22,525 nucleotides of DNA from Cylindrodendrum hubeiense (GCA_014621425.1 JAANBB010000567.1:1-22525), one strand, 5' to 3'. Numbered from the stretch's first letter, positions 1 to 11,090 are shown. Translations and numbers: made by a program. Notes: generated by a model from the letters alone, not told the origin.

Positions 1-80
1 TGATTGTGAACCATTTGTCGCGATATAGAAATCAATGCCAAAGTGATTAGCTTGCATTATTCGATGACACCAAAGTCAAG

Positions 81-90
81 GTATATAAAG
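81..90 (+). promoter_or_regulatory. Probable TATA box of the SsuD-like monooxygenase gene
   Basis: The stretch GTATATAAAG lies about 80 bases before the ATG at 172. That is a plausible distance for a TATA element with a short 5' leader in an ascomycete gene. The leader between them contains no other obvious signal, and the start codon has A-rich context (three A residues just before ATG). This call rests on motif and position only. TATA-like strings occur by chance, but this one sits in otherwise mixed-composition DNA. Confidence 0.4.
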
Positions 91-171
91 TGAGCCTCAC
101 GGAATGACTTGCGTTTTGGGGACTCTGGAAGAACACAATCAAGAGGACCACTTTAAGCATCAACCTTTAAA

Positions 172-1272
172 ATGCCTATCGAATTTATTAGCGGCATCGT
201 CAACAATGCTTCGACTGAGCTCAAGCCCATTCCTGGCGCTGGCATTGATCCGGATTTCCTGATCCGCTATGCCCGTGGCCTCGACGACTATGAATTCAAT
301 TACACCCTTGTTCCTTATTTATCGTCATATTTCGACCCTTTTACCATTGGCGCCACGATCGCCGCCGTGACCAAGAATATCAAAGTCGTCATTGCTCTGC
401 GCCCCAATACTATTTATCCTACTGTTGCTGCGAAGTCCTTGGCGACTCTGGACCAACTGAGCCGCGGCCGTGTTGTTGTGCATTTTATTGCTGGCGGTAA
501 CGATGCCGAGCAGGCTCGCGAGGGCGACTTCTTGAATAAGGAGGAGCGATATGAACGCCAAGAGGAGTATATTAAGATTCTCCGCCGAGCTTGGCAGTCA
601 ACTGAGGCTTTCGACTGGGAGGGCAAATATTATCAATTCAAGGATTTCAGCAACGGAGTTCAACCTACTAATGGCACTATCCCCGTGTCCGTTGGCGGAT
701 CCTCCCCTGATGCCTACCGCATCGGTGGTGCCCTTGCTGATATTTTCGGTCTCTGGGGCGAGCCTCTCAAGGATACCAAGGAGCAGATTGATCGCATTTA
801 CGCTGAGGCCAAGAAGGCTGGCCGAACTGATCGTCCCCGTATTTGGGTGACTTTCCGACCTATCATTGCCGAGACTGAGGAGCTAGCTTGGGCGAAGGCC
901 CATCGGACTTTGGACATTCTGAACCAGAACCGTGAGCAGGGTTTAGGAAAGAATCCATTGACCACTGCTGCTCCTCCTCAGAATGTTGGATCTCAGCGAC
1001 TTCTTGATATCGCCAAACGTGGCAATGTCCAGGACCGAGCTCTCTGGTTCCCGACTGTTACTGCCACCAACGCGGGTGGCGCCTCGACCGCGCTGGTTGG
1101 ATCTTACCAAACCGTCATCAATTCCATTCTTGACTATGTCGACCTAGGTGCTGAACTCATCTCTATCCGCGGTTACGATAACCTGAATGATGTTATTGAT
1201 TATGGCCGTTACATCCTTCCTGGCGTGCGGAAGGCTTTGAAGGAGCGTGAGAATGGCACCAATGCAGCGTAA
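172..1272 (+). CDS. SsuD-like FMN-dependent monooxygenase (LLM/bacterial-luciferase family)
   Basis: This single-exon gene encodes 366 residues, close to the 381 of E. coli alkanesulfonate monooxygenase SsuD. Family members use reduced flavin and O2 to cleave C-S or similar bonds, so a role in sulfur scavenging or organosulfur breakdown in the cytosol is likely. The true substrate cannot be read from sequence. Visible family landmarks are ALRP then PTVAAK and LDQLSRGR (residues 76-100), the HFIAGG loop (104-109), ERYER (125-129), VGGSSPDAY (174-182), LWGEP with the conserved Trp195, a VGSYQTV segment (309-315), and IRGYDNL (332-338). Where E. coli SsuD has Arg-Leu-His (226-228) this protein has Thr-Phe-Arg (227-229). 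The proposed active-site Arg and His are therefore replaced, which suggests a divergent subfamily. There is no signal peptide. The ATG is the first in frame after the TATA-like element, and the gene ends with TAA. No partner flavin reductase is seen nearby. Confidence 0.9.
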   Translation: MPIEFISGIVNNASTELKPIPGAGIDPDFLIRYARGLDDYEFNYTLVPYLSSYFDPFTIGATIAAVTKNIKVVIALRPNTIYPTVAAKSLATLDQLSRGRVVVHFIAGGNDAEQAREGDFLNKEERYERQEEYIKILRRAWQSTEAFDWEGKYYQFKDFSNGVQPTNGTIPVSVGGSSPDAYRIGGALADIFGLWGEPLKDTKEQIDRIYAEAKKAGRTDRPRIWVTFRPIIAETEELAWAKAHRTLDILNQNREQGLGKNPLTTAAPPQNVGSQRLLDIAKRGNVQDRALWFPTVTATNAGGASTALVGSYQTVINSILDYVDLGAELISIRGYDNLNDVIDYGRYILPGVRKALKERENGTNAA

Positions 1273-2365
1273 ATTAAAGACGGATAAAATATCATCAAGA
1301 TATTGATGTATGCTAAGATGAGCGTTTCTCAAATTGTGTAAGTCTTAAAAGGACTGCTTATTTTCAACTTTCATTCGAGTCCACTAAGTATTGACGAGAG
1401 TCTTCTGGTCGCTAGGCAGTTGAATACATACTGGAACTGTGGTAGTTGTCGGGGCTGCAATGTGGCTGATACCTGCCATAGCGGCGTTTCTCTCGGATAA
1501 AGTAACACCAAGAGCATCATCTTCGTAATTCTACATTCCACCAGCCGCCAAGGCCCATGCAGCTCGAACTTATTCTTCCGTTGTGATGTTTAGACGGTGT
1601 ACCTTCAATTCTCAGAAGTGTTACTTGATAAGTCTATCTGCACATGGTGGTTGCATACCTCTAGGACATGCCAGAACAGCACAGACTCGCAACATGCAAG
1701 CATGTCTCTCCAGTATGCCGTTGACCTCTCGCCGCCCTATTCTTTAATGGATTTCATGAATGATTGGACATGGTACTACGGGGAGTGTTTGATGTTGACA
1801 TGGAGAACAACGACAATTCGATAACAATTGAGCTCATGGGTGATCTTCATCTTTTAAGGTATTATCTCCCCCGAATCTCTTTTTGTGCTGCACATGATCG
1901 CATATGGTGAAGTAGATCGCCTCAACATCTTCCAGTTGACGAATACACTGTATTTTCATGAAGAGGTTTTCTTCGCTGGTGAATTACTGAGCAACCGAAT
2001 TGATAACCAGATGAGATGGAAATGATACAACAGGATCAGCAACGATTTCTGTCGAGCCCTTTATCATCTGCACCTTCTCTACGAACGCTATTTTATCCAA
2101 TAGATCCAGATGATTAATAAAATTCACCATTCCACCATTCAGCAAAGTTGCCTCAAGCTTGGGTCTCTCACAGGCAACCGTTTCAGTACTCTACCTTGAT
2201 GTGTGTGTAATAGGTCATTGACAAGTTATTATTCCACTACATAAGAACAATTCAAGGCATAACAACGGCGACAATTGATTCTTTTCCCACAACAGTAAGG
2301 ACGTAGTCAATGCAATTTTAATTCACACAACAACGTGAAGCTTGTAATTATTGTAGGTATATGTG
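1273..2365. other. Intergenic spacer, no gene recognised
   Basis: About 1.1 kb of mixed-composition DNA lies between the 3' end of the monooxygenase gene and the 3' end of the hydrolase gene, which converge on it. It must hold both 3' untranslated regions. The only open frame of note (1597-1824, +, 75 codons) has no recognisable motif and no clear splice sites. I see no tRNA-like clover, no terminal repeats and no tandem repeats. Confidence 0.5.
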
Positions 2366-3616
2366 TTAATATTCTTGCCTCAACACCTTGATGATGGCAG
2401 CCACAAATTCTGCATTTCGAGTGTACAGATCTTCTGAGGCTTCTGGATAACCCGACTGAACCGCAACGACAGTCTTCAACTCGGGAACAATGAAAATTGA
2501 TTGGCCGTACATCCCAATCGCCGCAAAAGCCCCGTCGTCTCCCAACTGGTGATATTCATGCCCTCTGGGCGGCGTCCACCAGCCGCTCTCATACCCAAAG
2601 TCTGGCACGATTTCGTTGGCGCCAGGAGCCCTGGGTCCAACGCTATTCTTTGCCTGCGATATGTCTCGAAACCAATCTGCCGGAACGGCCGGGCCTTTTC
2701 CTCTCGTGTCAAGTCCATCCAAAATGAAGCATCCGAAGCGCGCCATATCACCAAGCGTCAGTGAAAGGCCACCATGCCCATCCACGTGGCCCGCTCCGGT
2801 TGTTCGTATATATGCGTCGTACTTCATGCCAGCAGGTTCCCATATATGCCGTGACATGTAATCCTCTAGGGGCTCCTCAACCGCTCGAGATATGATAGTA
2901 GACAGAACGTAGTAGTTGGGGTTGTAGTAGTGGAACTCTTCCCAAGGCTCGGATACTTTTCTGAATGTTCTCAACCAGGCAAGCACCGCGCCAGGATCCG
3001 CAAGGGGGTAAAGGTCGGTTGCATACATAGGGTTTGGGATGTCTGCGGGTCGAGGTTCATCCGACGGCTCAACCACGCCGGAAGTCATGTTGACGAGAGC
3101 CAGCAATGGCACATCCGCCCAAGCAGTGTCTTTCAGCTCCTTCACATGATGACCAACCGTATCCTCGACTGACAGCTTCCCCTCCCGGTGGGCGATTCCT
3201 AAAGCGGTCGACACAAACGATTTTGTAATTGACTGGACGTCGTTGCGAGACGCTGGTGTGTTTCCGTGTCTGTACTCCTCCAGCAGTATTGCTCCCTGAC
3301 GAACCACAATGCAGCCTGTCAACCCATGGCGGAGCATAAAGTCATCAAGATTGATGCCTGATTTCACATTGATCAGTGTGCGAATGTCAAGCGACAAGTC
3401 CTTAGCGAAGCGCCTCAGATACGAGCCGTGCCTAAGTTGTGTAGTCCGGTTGAGAAATGTCTCTTCACGTTGTCTGTAGAGAAGCGGAGTGAAGGATGGA
3501 TCACAAGGGTCGACGGAAGAAAGTTGAAAAGTGCCAATCTGACTACCGAGGTTTGGCAAATGACCATTTTCGGATACCGAGGGGGGGGTGTTGATGTGAG
3601 TCTTTGCTGGTGACAT
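2366..3616 (-). CDS. Beta-lactamase-family serine hydrolase (class C / 6-aminohexanoate-dimer hydrolase-like)
   Basis: This single-exon gene encodes 416 residues of the beta-lactamase/penicillin-binding-protein fold. The catalytic S-x-x-K motif is Ser129-Ile-Thr-Lys132. The Y-x-N motif is Tyr230-Tyr-Asn232, in a stretch matching the usual Y-S-N-T-N-Y element of class C enzymes and esterases. The C-terminal GAFAAIGMYGQ segment (362-372) fits the NylB-like GAFGQ-type third motif. The order and spacing are those of 6-aminohexanoate-dimer hydrolases and related fungal esterases, which act on amide or ester bonds by a serine acyl-enzyme. The real substrate is unknown. No signal peptide is seen: the first 40 residues are polar and Pro/Ser-rich, so a cytosolic protein is likely, or the true start lies later. 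The best internal alternative Met is residue 94, which would leave the SxxK motif intact but remove a conserved lead-in. The gene diverges from the tannase gene across a 942-bp spacer. Confidence 0.85.
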   Translation of the reverse strand: MSPAKTHINTPPSVSENGHLPNLGSQIGTFQLSSVDPCDPSFTPLLYRQREETFLNRTTQLRHGSYLRRFAKDLSLDIRTLINVKSGINLDDFMLRHGLTGCIVVRQGAILLEEYRHGNTPASRNDVQSITKSFVSTALGIAHREGKLSVEDTVGHHVKELKDTAWADVPLLALVNMTSGVVEPSDEPRPADIPNPMYATDLYPLADPGAVLAWLRTFRKVSEPWEEFHYYNPNYYVLSTIISRAVEEPLEDYMSRHIWEPAGMKYDAYIRTTGAGHVDGHGGLSLTLGDMARFGCFILDGLDTRGKGPAVPADWFRDISQAKNSVGPRAPGANEIVPDFGYESGWWTPPRGHEYHQLGDDGAFAAIGMYGQSIFIVPELKTVVAVQSGYPEASEDLYTRNAEFVAAIIKVLRQEY

Positions 3617-4558
3617 GGCACTTGACGGAGCTTAATTTGAGCGCTTGGGTAAATAGATGTCTGGGCAAAAGGCTCGAATATGTAGTCGCAAGGAGAGGTA
3701 TTTCTGGTACCCACGGATATATTCCGACCCAACCCACCGCGGATGCTTGCCGAGCTGGGAGAATCCAGTAGTCCGGACGACCCACCAATTACGTGTGACT
3801 TCATTCCCCGTGACCCGGTTCTACTCCATCTGCTAGTGGTCAATGTGTGGTGCCTCGTTGGTGTTTTCTGTTGATCCACCATACTCGGGAGTGGTTCCGA
3901 TTCGCCGTGCAATGGTTCGAAACTTCAGATCTGAGCGGCCTGTGTGAAGTAAACTCAATCGAGTTGGAATTTTCTGATAGGGCTGCAAAATCTGGATACC
4001 GACGAGGCCAACGAGGGATATGATGCCAAGCCATGACAGCCTTATTAGACGCTGTAGCAAACATAGAACACACGGTTGCTATATTCGAGTGATTTAGACC
4101 TGTACATTGTCGACGCTGCGCATCCTAAGTTGACTCTTATTCCAGTTGCCAATGAGTCGAGTGTTACCGAGGGCATGACCCCAAGTGGGTTTGGGTTCCA
4201 GTTAGTGAAAGGTATGTGCCACCTTGGTCGTATAATTCAGAAACAAATTGTTTCTATTGATGTTGCGAGTGTGGGAAACGAAATTCTTCTTTGAATGTTA
4301 TCCATAGACCCCAGCGACTCGGTTGTCGTACCTATATTACTCAGCTGCGACACGACGCTTCAAGCTGGTACTTACTTTCGTTGCGTGCGTTCCCCAGCGT
4401 ATCTCTTTGACCAATAGGTAGCCATGTACAATGAACCCCAAGAAGGCCCGTGCGCCGTATCACCCCAACGCGGAGTAATGCGAGCATCATTAGCAGCACA
4501 GTTCTTAACCTTCAAGAATACCCTGAGAACAGCAGGTTGCGGCACATCGTCACGCGCC
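3617..4558. promoter_or_regulatory. Divergent intergenic promoter region
   Basis: This 942-bp spacer separates the start of the hydrolase gene (-) from the start of the tannase gene (+), so it must contain both promoters. A CCAAT pentamer on the + strand at 4411-4415 lies 148 bases before the tannase ATG, a usual place for a HapB/C/E-type CCAAT-binding site. I could not identify a clear TATA box for either gene or a pathway-specific binding site. Short open frames here (for example 4076-4294, +) carry no motif and are probably chance. Confidence 0.5.
4411..4415 (+). promoter_or_regulatory. CCAAT box upstream of the tannase-family gene
   Basis: The sequence CCAAT occurs 148 bases before the proposed ATG at 4559. 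In ascomycetes such elements are bound by the HAP complex and commonly sit 60-200 bases upstream of genes. The motif is only five bases, so the assignment is tentative. Confidence 0.3.
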
Positions 4559-6271
4559 ATGGTTAAGCTCATTCGTGTCTGTTTGATCCTAGTGGCACTT
4601 AGCTCGCTTGTTGCGGTAGCCAGTTACAGCAGTTCCCGCAACTTCCGCAAGCACTGCCTGTCTTTCGAGCCCGGGAAGCTGATCTGGAACTCGACCTTGA
4701 CGCGCCACGAGCACCTCCCGAGGGGGACAACACTTGATCTTGAAGACAACACATCGTCGTGTAATCGCCCATCTCAGGAGGTCACGGTCGATGTCTGCCG
4801 TATCGCGCTCCAGATTCCAACATCTAGCCGATCCAGTATCAGCTTCGAGCTATGGCTCCCGCGTATATGGGAGGGAGCACGGTACCTGGCGACTGGCAAC
4901 GGCGGGATTGATGGATGTAATTATATCAGGACTTCGATCATGTTCAAGGGAGGCGAAGCTAATTGACGCATTACCCAGGCATCAAATATGAAGATCTCGC
5001 CTACGGCACGGCCAACGGCTTCGCCACTATGGGCACCAACAATGGCCACAATGGCACTACCGGTATTACAATGCTGAACAATCCAGACATCATTGAGGAT
5101 TTTTCTTACAGAGCGTGAGTAGCCTGACACCTCAGAAGGAAGGCACCCTGAGCTGACCGAATTGCGTAGCCTTCATACTGGTACCGAGTCGGCTAAGAAG
5201 CTTATCAAGGCCTTCAACGGCAAGGCACCAGCGCACAACTACTACCTTGGATGCTCGCTCGGCGGTCGCATGGGTATCAAAGCTGCAGAGGCTTTTCCCC
5301 AAGACTACGATGGCATCATCGCCGGGTGCCCCGCCGTTGATTTCAATAATCTTCAGGGCGATAGAGCTATGTTCTATCCCATCACGGGCAACATGAACTC
5401 GACCAACTACATCACCGTGGACACATGGAAAGGCCTAATTCACAATGAGGTTATCAACCAGTGCGACGGAATCGATGGCGTCATGGATGGCATCATCGAG
5501 ATTCCAGATAAGTGCTTCTTCAACCCTAACACTTTACTCTGCAAGAACAATCAGGTAGAGAACTGCCTCAATTCCCACCAAGTTGGCCAGCTGGAAAGGA
5601 TCTACGCTCCCCACACTTACCCTGATGGAAAGTTAATATTCCCTCGGATGAACCCTGGCAACGAAATCCAGGCCGTCTCAAAGCTGCTGACTGGTGCGCC
5701 CTTCAGCTACTCGGAAGATTGGTTCAAGTTTGTGGTCTACAATGACCCTGATTGGGATCCCAGCACTTATAGCACAGATGACGTCCGAAATGCTGATAAG
5801 CTGAATCCGTCCAACATCCGTACTTACCCTCGAATACTCCCAGAGTTCAAGAAGCGTGGTGGAAAATTGCTCAGCTACCATGGTGGCCAGGACAATCAGA
5901 TCACACAGTTCAACACACAGAGGTTTTGGGACCGCATGGCCGAGGCGGACGACAAATTACAGGACTACTACCGGTACTTCCGCATCTCAGGCATGTCCCA
6001 CTGTAACTCGGGACCCGGCGCGTGGGTCGTGGGCCAAAGCGGCGGCTCTCCTGCTAAAGGCATTCCGTTCGACCCCGAGCACAATGTTCTGGCGGCCATT
6101 GTGGCATGGGTTGAGAAAGGGAGCGCGCCGAATAGCATTACCGGGACTAAGTTTGTCGATGATAACCCCACTGAAGGAATTGAATTCCAGCGTACCCATT
6201 GTTTGTATCCCAAGTCGCAGACATACATCAGGGGTGACCCCAAGGAGTCTTCCAGTTGGGAGTGCAAATAG
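4559..6271 (+). CDS. Secreted tannase / feruloyl esterase family protein, three exons
   Basis: Three exons, 4559-4916, 4979-5114 and 5170-6271, join in frame to 1,596 nt, giving 531 residues. Members hydrolyse gallate, ferulate or other phenolic esters outside the cell. Residues 1 to about 21 form a signal peptide: basic MVKLIR, then a Leu/Val/Ala core ending near AVA. The family signature is complete: Cys193-Ser194 in the nucleophile elbow GCSLGGR (192-198), Asp406 in HGGQD, and His442-Cys443. This is the CS-D-HC arrangement in which the two Cys bridge the catalytic Ser and His. The CDGIDGVMDG stretch (263-272) matches the family's calcium-binding lid loop. The segments GNGGIDGC and KYEDLAYGTANGFAT are rejoined exactly by removing intron 1, and the YRA-LHTGTE boundary by removing intron 2. 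An in-frame ATG at 4424 would add 45 residues, but the signal peptide begins at 4559, so that start is preferred. Tannase cannot be told from feruloyl esterase by sequence alone. The gene is the last intact one before the AT-rich block. Confidence 0.88.
4917..4978 (+). other. Intron 1 of the tannase-family gene (62 nt)
   Basis: The intron starts GTAATT and ends CCCAG, with a CTAAT branch-like element about 20 bases before the acceptor. It splits the TGC codon of the conserved GNGGIDGC segment after its first base. The unspliced frame runs into a TGA within the intron, and splicing restores the conserved IKYEDL sequence. Confidence 0.85.
5115..5169 (+). other. Intron 2 of the tannase-family gene (55 nt)
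   Basis: The intron starts with the consensus donor GTGAGT and ends GTAG, with a CTGAC branch-like element about 15 bases upstream of the acceptor. It splits an Ala codon after two bases and joins the conserved YRA to LHTGTE. Its short length is typical of filamentous ascomycetes. Confidence 0.88.
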
Positions 6272-6720
6272 TGTTGGGTATTCATGTATTCCCAAATTAA
6301 GTTTCTCCTTAATACATCAATAGCATGTATCAAGTTGTAGAACCCTCTTATAACTAAATATATCTAATATACAATACAAAAAGGATAGTCTAAGATATAA
6401 TCAAGGCTACATTATTAATGAGAAATACTGGTCTGTAAAACTGGACCTGAAAGAACTTGATATGGCAAGCTCAATTGGAAGGAGTGTGGTTTATAGAATT
6501 TGATAGGCTACAGAAACAGGGGATTAAGTGTGTGTCAAGTCAGATAGAGGGATCGCATTGATTTAAATGGTCGGGTCCTGTTGCTTAACTATGGCGTAAA
6601 ATCACCTGCCTAGGGGATCCCAAAGGAAATTTGTTTTATCTATTGGGATAAGTACCCAGTGGTCCCCTGTAGGTACCTGTTGCGTGGATACCTAGGGGTA
6701 AATTCTCCATACCCTCTCTT
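6272..6720. other. Transition from gene-bearing DNA to the AT-rich block
   Basis: After the esterase stop codon the first 60 or so bases can serve as 3' UTR. Then comes a stretch of mixed composition, with several variants of CCTAGG and GGTACC between about 6,600 and 6,700, before composition falls to almost pure A/T near 6,720. No coding frame, RNA gene or terminal repeat is recognised here. Confidence 0.6.
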
Positions 6721-9053
6721 GAAAAATAGCTAACCGTATAATAAATACAATACTCTCAGCTTATTGTTAGGTAGGGTTATTACTAGATACTAGTAACTGG
6801 AGGTTAGTAAGTGAAGGGTATTCTCTATCTATTAAAGGTAGCTTGGATTATGTATGTAATAGGTGTCCCCTTAGTAATTATTAACAATTTATAAGTTGAG
6901 AATAAATGTGTTAAATAAGACTTGAGATATATATATATTTAAGTATATAAGTAGTAAAGTAAAGTCCAGGACTAGGTATATTAAGGTTTAGTTGCTTAGT
7001 GGATGTGTTTTATTTTCTGTTAGATTTAGACTAGTTATATTACTTACTTTCAATCTCTTAAACATTATTATCCAGGTACCTGGAAATCTTAACTATTAAT
7101 TACTTACTATATTTAATAACACTATTAATAGTCTCCTTATTTCTATAATCTATTAACCCCTATCTTACTCTAATTATAGTATAAGAGACTAGTCCCCTAT
7201 AGGGTTTATTAATACCTTTTAGAACTAGTTTGAGAAGTAATACACTTATCTTTATATATATAGATACTAGCTTATAGCCTAGACTTTGTATTTAATAATA
7301 TTATAACTTAGCCTTATTTTATAATTTTATCTCTTTATTTTTAAGTATTAAATATCTTTAATCTAAGTGTTTATTAGGTAATAAATATTAGATTACTTTT
7401 TATAATTATTAAATTAATATATTAACTTAAATACTTATTCTTATTTTAGTTATTATAATTATCTTTCTTATACTTTTAAATATATTATATATAATAAGGA
7501 CTTTAATTATAATAAGAAGGTTAATATAAATTATTATCTAGAAATCCCTAATATTTATAGGTTTTACTATTAACCCTAATAATAATTAAATTATTATAAT
7601 AGAAATTCTAACATTAATAGGATAAGGAACTAATAATAATTAAATTAATATATTAATAATAATTAATAGAATCTTAATAAATAAATATTCCTGACAATAT
7701 CCCTATTAGTGTTTAGTAACTAATAATTAAATTTTAATATAAAATCAAAATACACTAATATAATATAGGATAGCTAGTAATTAAAATTAAGAGTAATCAC
7801 TAATTAGTAGTTTCTTAATCCCAGATTATAATAAGAGTATAAAAACAAATAAGTATATTAATCTTAATTATCTAATAACACTTATAAACTTTTATTTTAC
7901 TTTACTATTTTATATAATAAGTTCTATTAGATTTTCCTNTAAAGGTAAAATATTAATANTNCTTANCTAATANNAATANCCTATTTANACTAGTTAATAA
8001 GATTANTATTTANCTTANTAAGNATATANTAATTATAATTANTATAATCCTNATAATTATATATATAAAAGTAAATATAATTNAGGAAAANAATAAAATA
8101 TCTATTTAATTATAAAAAGTTAAATAAATTATTCTAAANTATTTTATTATTTATTTTNAATTAAGATAGAATATTTTTNNTATATNCTAGAACTTCTANN
8201 TTCTTANATATTATACTTATAAAACTAATATTATTTTAAGTAGGATTTAATTATATCTCTAAGTATTACCCTATAAATTATATAAGATTAAGATTATAAA
8301 GATATAATAATAGATAACTAAGCTTAATATTATTAAAGACTAAGATAATATTAATAATATACTATTTTCTACTAATATAAATATACTAATTAATATACTT
8401 AGAAAACCCAAGTCTAGAGAATGTTAATATATTACTATTCTAAATTATTATTTTATAGGCTTTATCTTAAAGAGAACTTAAGAATATCTTTATTATATTT
8501 ATTAATAAGATTAAGAATTAAAAGCTAGTTATTAATTAATTATATAAGTTAAAGAGGAATAAGCTAATAAACTATAGAGAAGTGAGATCCTCTATTAGTA
8601 GGTTTTTACTAAGAGTTCTTATAATAAATTATTTAAGATTATTAGAGATTAGGATCTTACTAGTCTAAGAGATAAAATATAAAAAAATAAGAAAAATATT
8701 CAAGGAACTTTAGAAGTATTCTAATCTAAAATAAGATATATTTAAAAATAAGAGATTAAGTTTATTAAGGAATAAAGTGATTTCACTTCTCTAAATATAT
8801 AATTTCACTAACTAGAAATAACTATCTATCTTAAAGACTTTAATAAAAAGAAAGAATTCTTATAAGGACTTATTTTACTATAATATACTATTAATCTAAT
8901 AAAGGATAATAATAATATAAAATTATAATATATATATTATACTATTAATTAAGTTATTTCCTTTATTATTTAGACTATTAATCTAAATATTATGTTATAG
9001 AATATATTATTTAAGATTAATTATAAGGAAATTAATAAAAAATAAAATATACT
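6721..9053. other. AT-rich stretch without recognisable relic
   Basis: I read this stretch on both strands without finding a conserved protein motif, terminal repeat or tandem array. A 12-bp perfect palindrome CCAGGTACCTGG sits at 7,072-7,083, one of the few GC-richer spots. Between 7,939 and 8,207 the sequence holds many N calls, so any relic crossing it could be hidden. Confidence 0.5.
7939..8207. other. Cluster of ambiguous bases (N)
   Basis: More than twenty scattered single or double N calls occur here, and one more lies at 15,284. Scattered Ns, as opposed to one gap, suggest uncertain base calls or mixed reads from near-identical repeat copies in AT-rich DNA. Translation across this segment is unreliable. 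Confidence 0.9.
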
Positions 9054-11090
9054 CTATAGATATTATAATTTTAGAACTCTAGTAGAGTTTATTTTTATAC
9101 CTTACTTTTCTAGGAATAGAGTTTATTTTTTGATATCCTAATAGTATTTATTTATACCTAGTCAATTAAAACTAAATACTTAGCTATATTTTCACTAGCT
9201 ATATTTCTACTAGCTACTATTTTAATTAGCTATTAGACTAAATTATTAGTTATTATTCTGTTCTGTACTGAAGTTATATATAGGTAGTTCTAAGAAATTA
9301 TAATTAATAACTTAATAATAAAAAATAAATTGTAATTCTTAATAGTTATCTCTTCTTATTATAATATTATTTAAGAATAGAGAGTATATAAAGGAGTAAG
9401 TAAGTAAGGAGAAGAATAAAGATAATTTAAAAAAAGTAAGTTAAAGGATTATATAAGAAATATAATATAGGTTAGTATTATAAATGAAGTTATATCTCTT
9501 ATATTATATAAATCTTTCTAATAAATAGCTATTCTCAGGAATAATATCTCTTCTTTCCTATTAAGAATAGAGCTATTTATCTATCTTTTATAATATCAGA
9601 TTATAATATGTAAGATATATAACTTTATATATATATTAGATAAAGTTATTATATATCTATAGATTAGATATTATAATCTATTACCTATAGAGTGATATAA
9701 GATAGTCAAGGAGATTAGGAAAATACCTAATATTATTTAAAATTAGTAAGGGTTTTCTAGGTTTTACTTTTTACTTTTAATAGCTAACCTAGTCCTTTAC
9801 CTTAGGTCTCTGAAACCTAATAGACTTAAGTATTAAAAGTGTTTATATATTACTTGCTAGTATTAGAGGATTTAGATATATTATTATAAAAGCTATAAAT
9901 AGTATAATCTGAATAGTTAAGGGAGATTAAGTTAGAACTTATTATAATTAGAGTTAGAAGTATTATTATAATATTCGGGGATCTAGTATTAATATTTCTT
10001 TTCCTTAAGAATAGTAAGTAAATAGTTTAAGATTAATTATAAGATAAGTATATCTAAGTTATTAAAGTATCTATCTATACTAATACCTTCCTCTTTAATT
10101 GTCTTTATATTAAAGTCTGTTATATTAATATTAGAGATATGTATATATCTAATGTAGGTATTGGAGAGAGAGTAAAGATATTTAAATATATAGGACTAGT
10201 TATGGGTATAAAGTAAGGCCCTTGGGAATGCTTTCTTTATAGTTATAAGTCCTTAGTTTAAGTATACTTAATAGTATATTATCTATTAGAATATTTAGTA
10301 GGATATCTTATAGGTAATAATATAATTATCTAGTAATAAGGTTTATCTAGTCTTTATAATAGATTATAATCTTAGTTAAGGATTATATTAGAGAGATCTA
10401 GATATTATTATTTCCTGGTAAGATAAATAGAAGATTTTATATATTATAAGTATTATTAATATTATCTTTAATAAGTGTAAGGAGATAGTATAGTATATAA
10501 GTTAAAGTCTATTCTATTAATTCTAGAGCCTATAGCTTTAATCTTATTAACTAAAGCTATTTAAGCTTATTATTTAAAATAGTAATTAATAGAGATACTA
10601 GTACTTATAGAAGTAGCTCTTAACCTTTATTTTTCAAGGATATTATATATTAGTATTAATTTAAAATAAGAGACTTAATTTTTAACTTAATTCTACTATT
10701 ATATAATAATTAAACATAATATAGGATTATAAATTATAGGTTATTTTTAATCTAGTATAATAAAAGCTATTATATCTAAGTCACTATAAGTAAAGGGAGA
10801 TATAATAATGTGGTGAGTTATTTCTAGGTAGGGATAAATATAGATATAAGCTTTATAGATTAGTTCTAAACTAGGATATAAGTATGTCACTAACTAGCTA
10901 TATAGTAGAGGAAAAATCAGATAGTAACTCTAATCTTAGTAAGGATAATAGGATAGAAGAATAGGAAGATAATAAGAATAAAGATAATAAGGATAAAGAT
11001 TAGGAGGAGGGGGAGAGTGAGTCTAATTTAGAGCTTATTATAATTAATACTATTATAAGTAAATTTGTTAAACTTCTCTTCTATTTTAGC
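9054..11090. repeat. Tandem unit, copy 1 (2,037 bp)
   Basis: This is the first of two directly adjacent copies of the same sequence. Both begin CTATAGATATTATAAT, and 21 bases in lies a 15-nt palindrome AACTCTAGTAGAGTT (7-bp arms, one central base, 9,075-9,089). I checked landmarks at the start, near 10,161, 10,625 and 10,931. Each recurs exactly 2,037 bases downstream, so no net insertion or deletion separates the copies, and the differences are nearly all transitions. No inverted terminal repeats were found. Both strands give long frames interrupted only by TAA/TAG. The reverse-strand frame has fewer stops, while the forward frame ends in a D/E/S-rich tail. I do not recognise the family on either strand, so orientation is left open. 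Confidence 0.85.

Noticed and set aside
172..1272. Smaller open frames on both strands overlapping the monooxygenase gene
   Set aside because: They are shadows of the well-supported coding frame and carry no motifs of their own.
1597..1824. 75-codon open frame on the + strand
   Set aside because: It has no recognisable motif, ordinary chance length for this composition, and lies between two convergent gene ends.
4076..4294. 72-codon open frame in the divergent spacer
   Set aside because: No motif is seen, and it is placed in the expected promoter region of two divergent genes.
4424..4558. Earlier in-frame ATG that would extend the esterase by 45 residues
   Set aside because: The extension has no hydrophobic leader and would bury the clear signal peptide starting at 4559. 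The sequence is better read as 5' UTR.
10921..11090. Acidic D/E/S-rich + strand tail in the tandem unit (repeated at 12,958-13,127) as the C-terminus of a transposase
   Set aside because: No transposase motif was found upstream in the same frame, the frame has many stops (roughly 15% of codons in the part read), and the opposite strand reads with fewer stops. Family and strand remain open.
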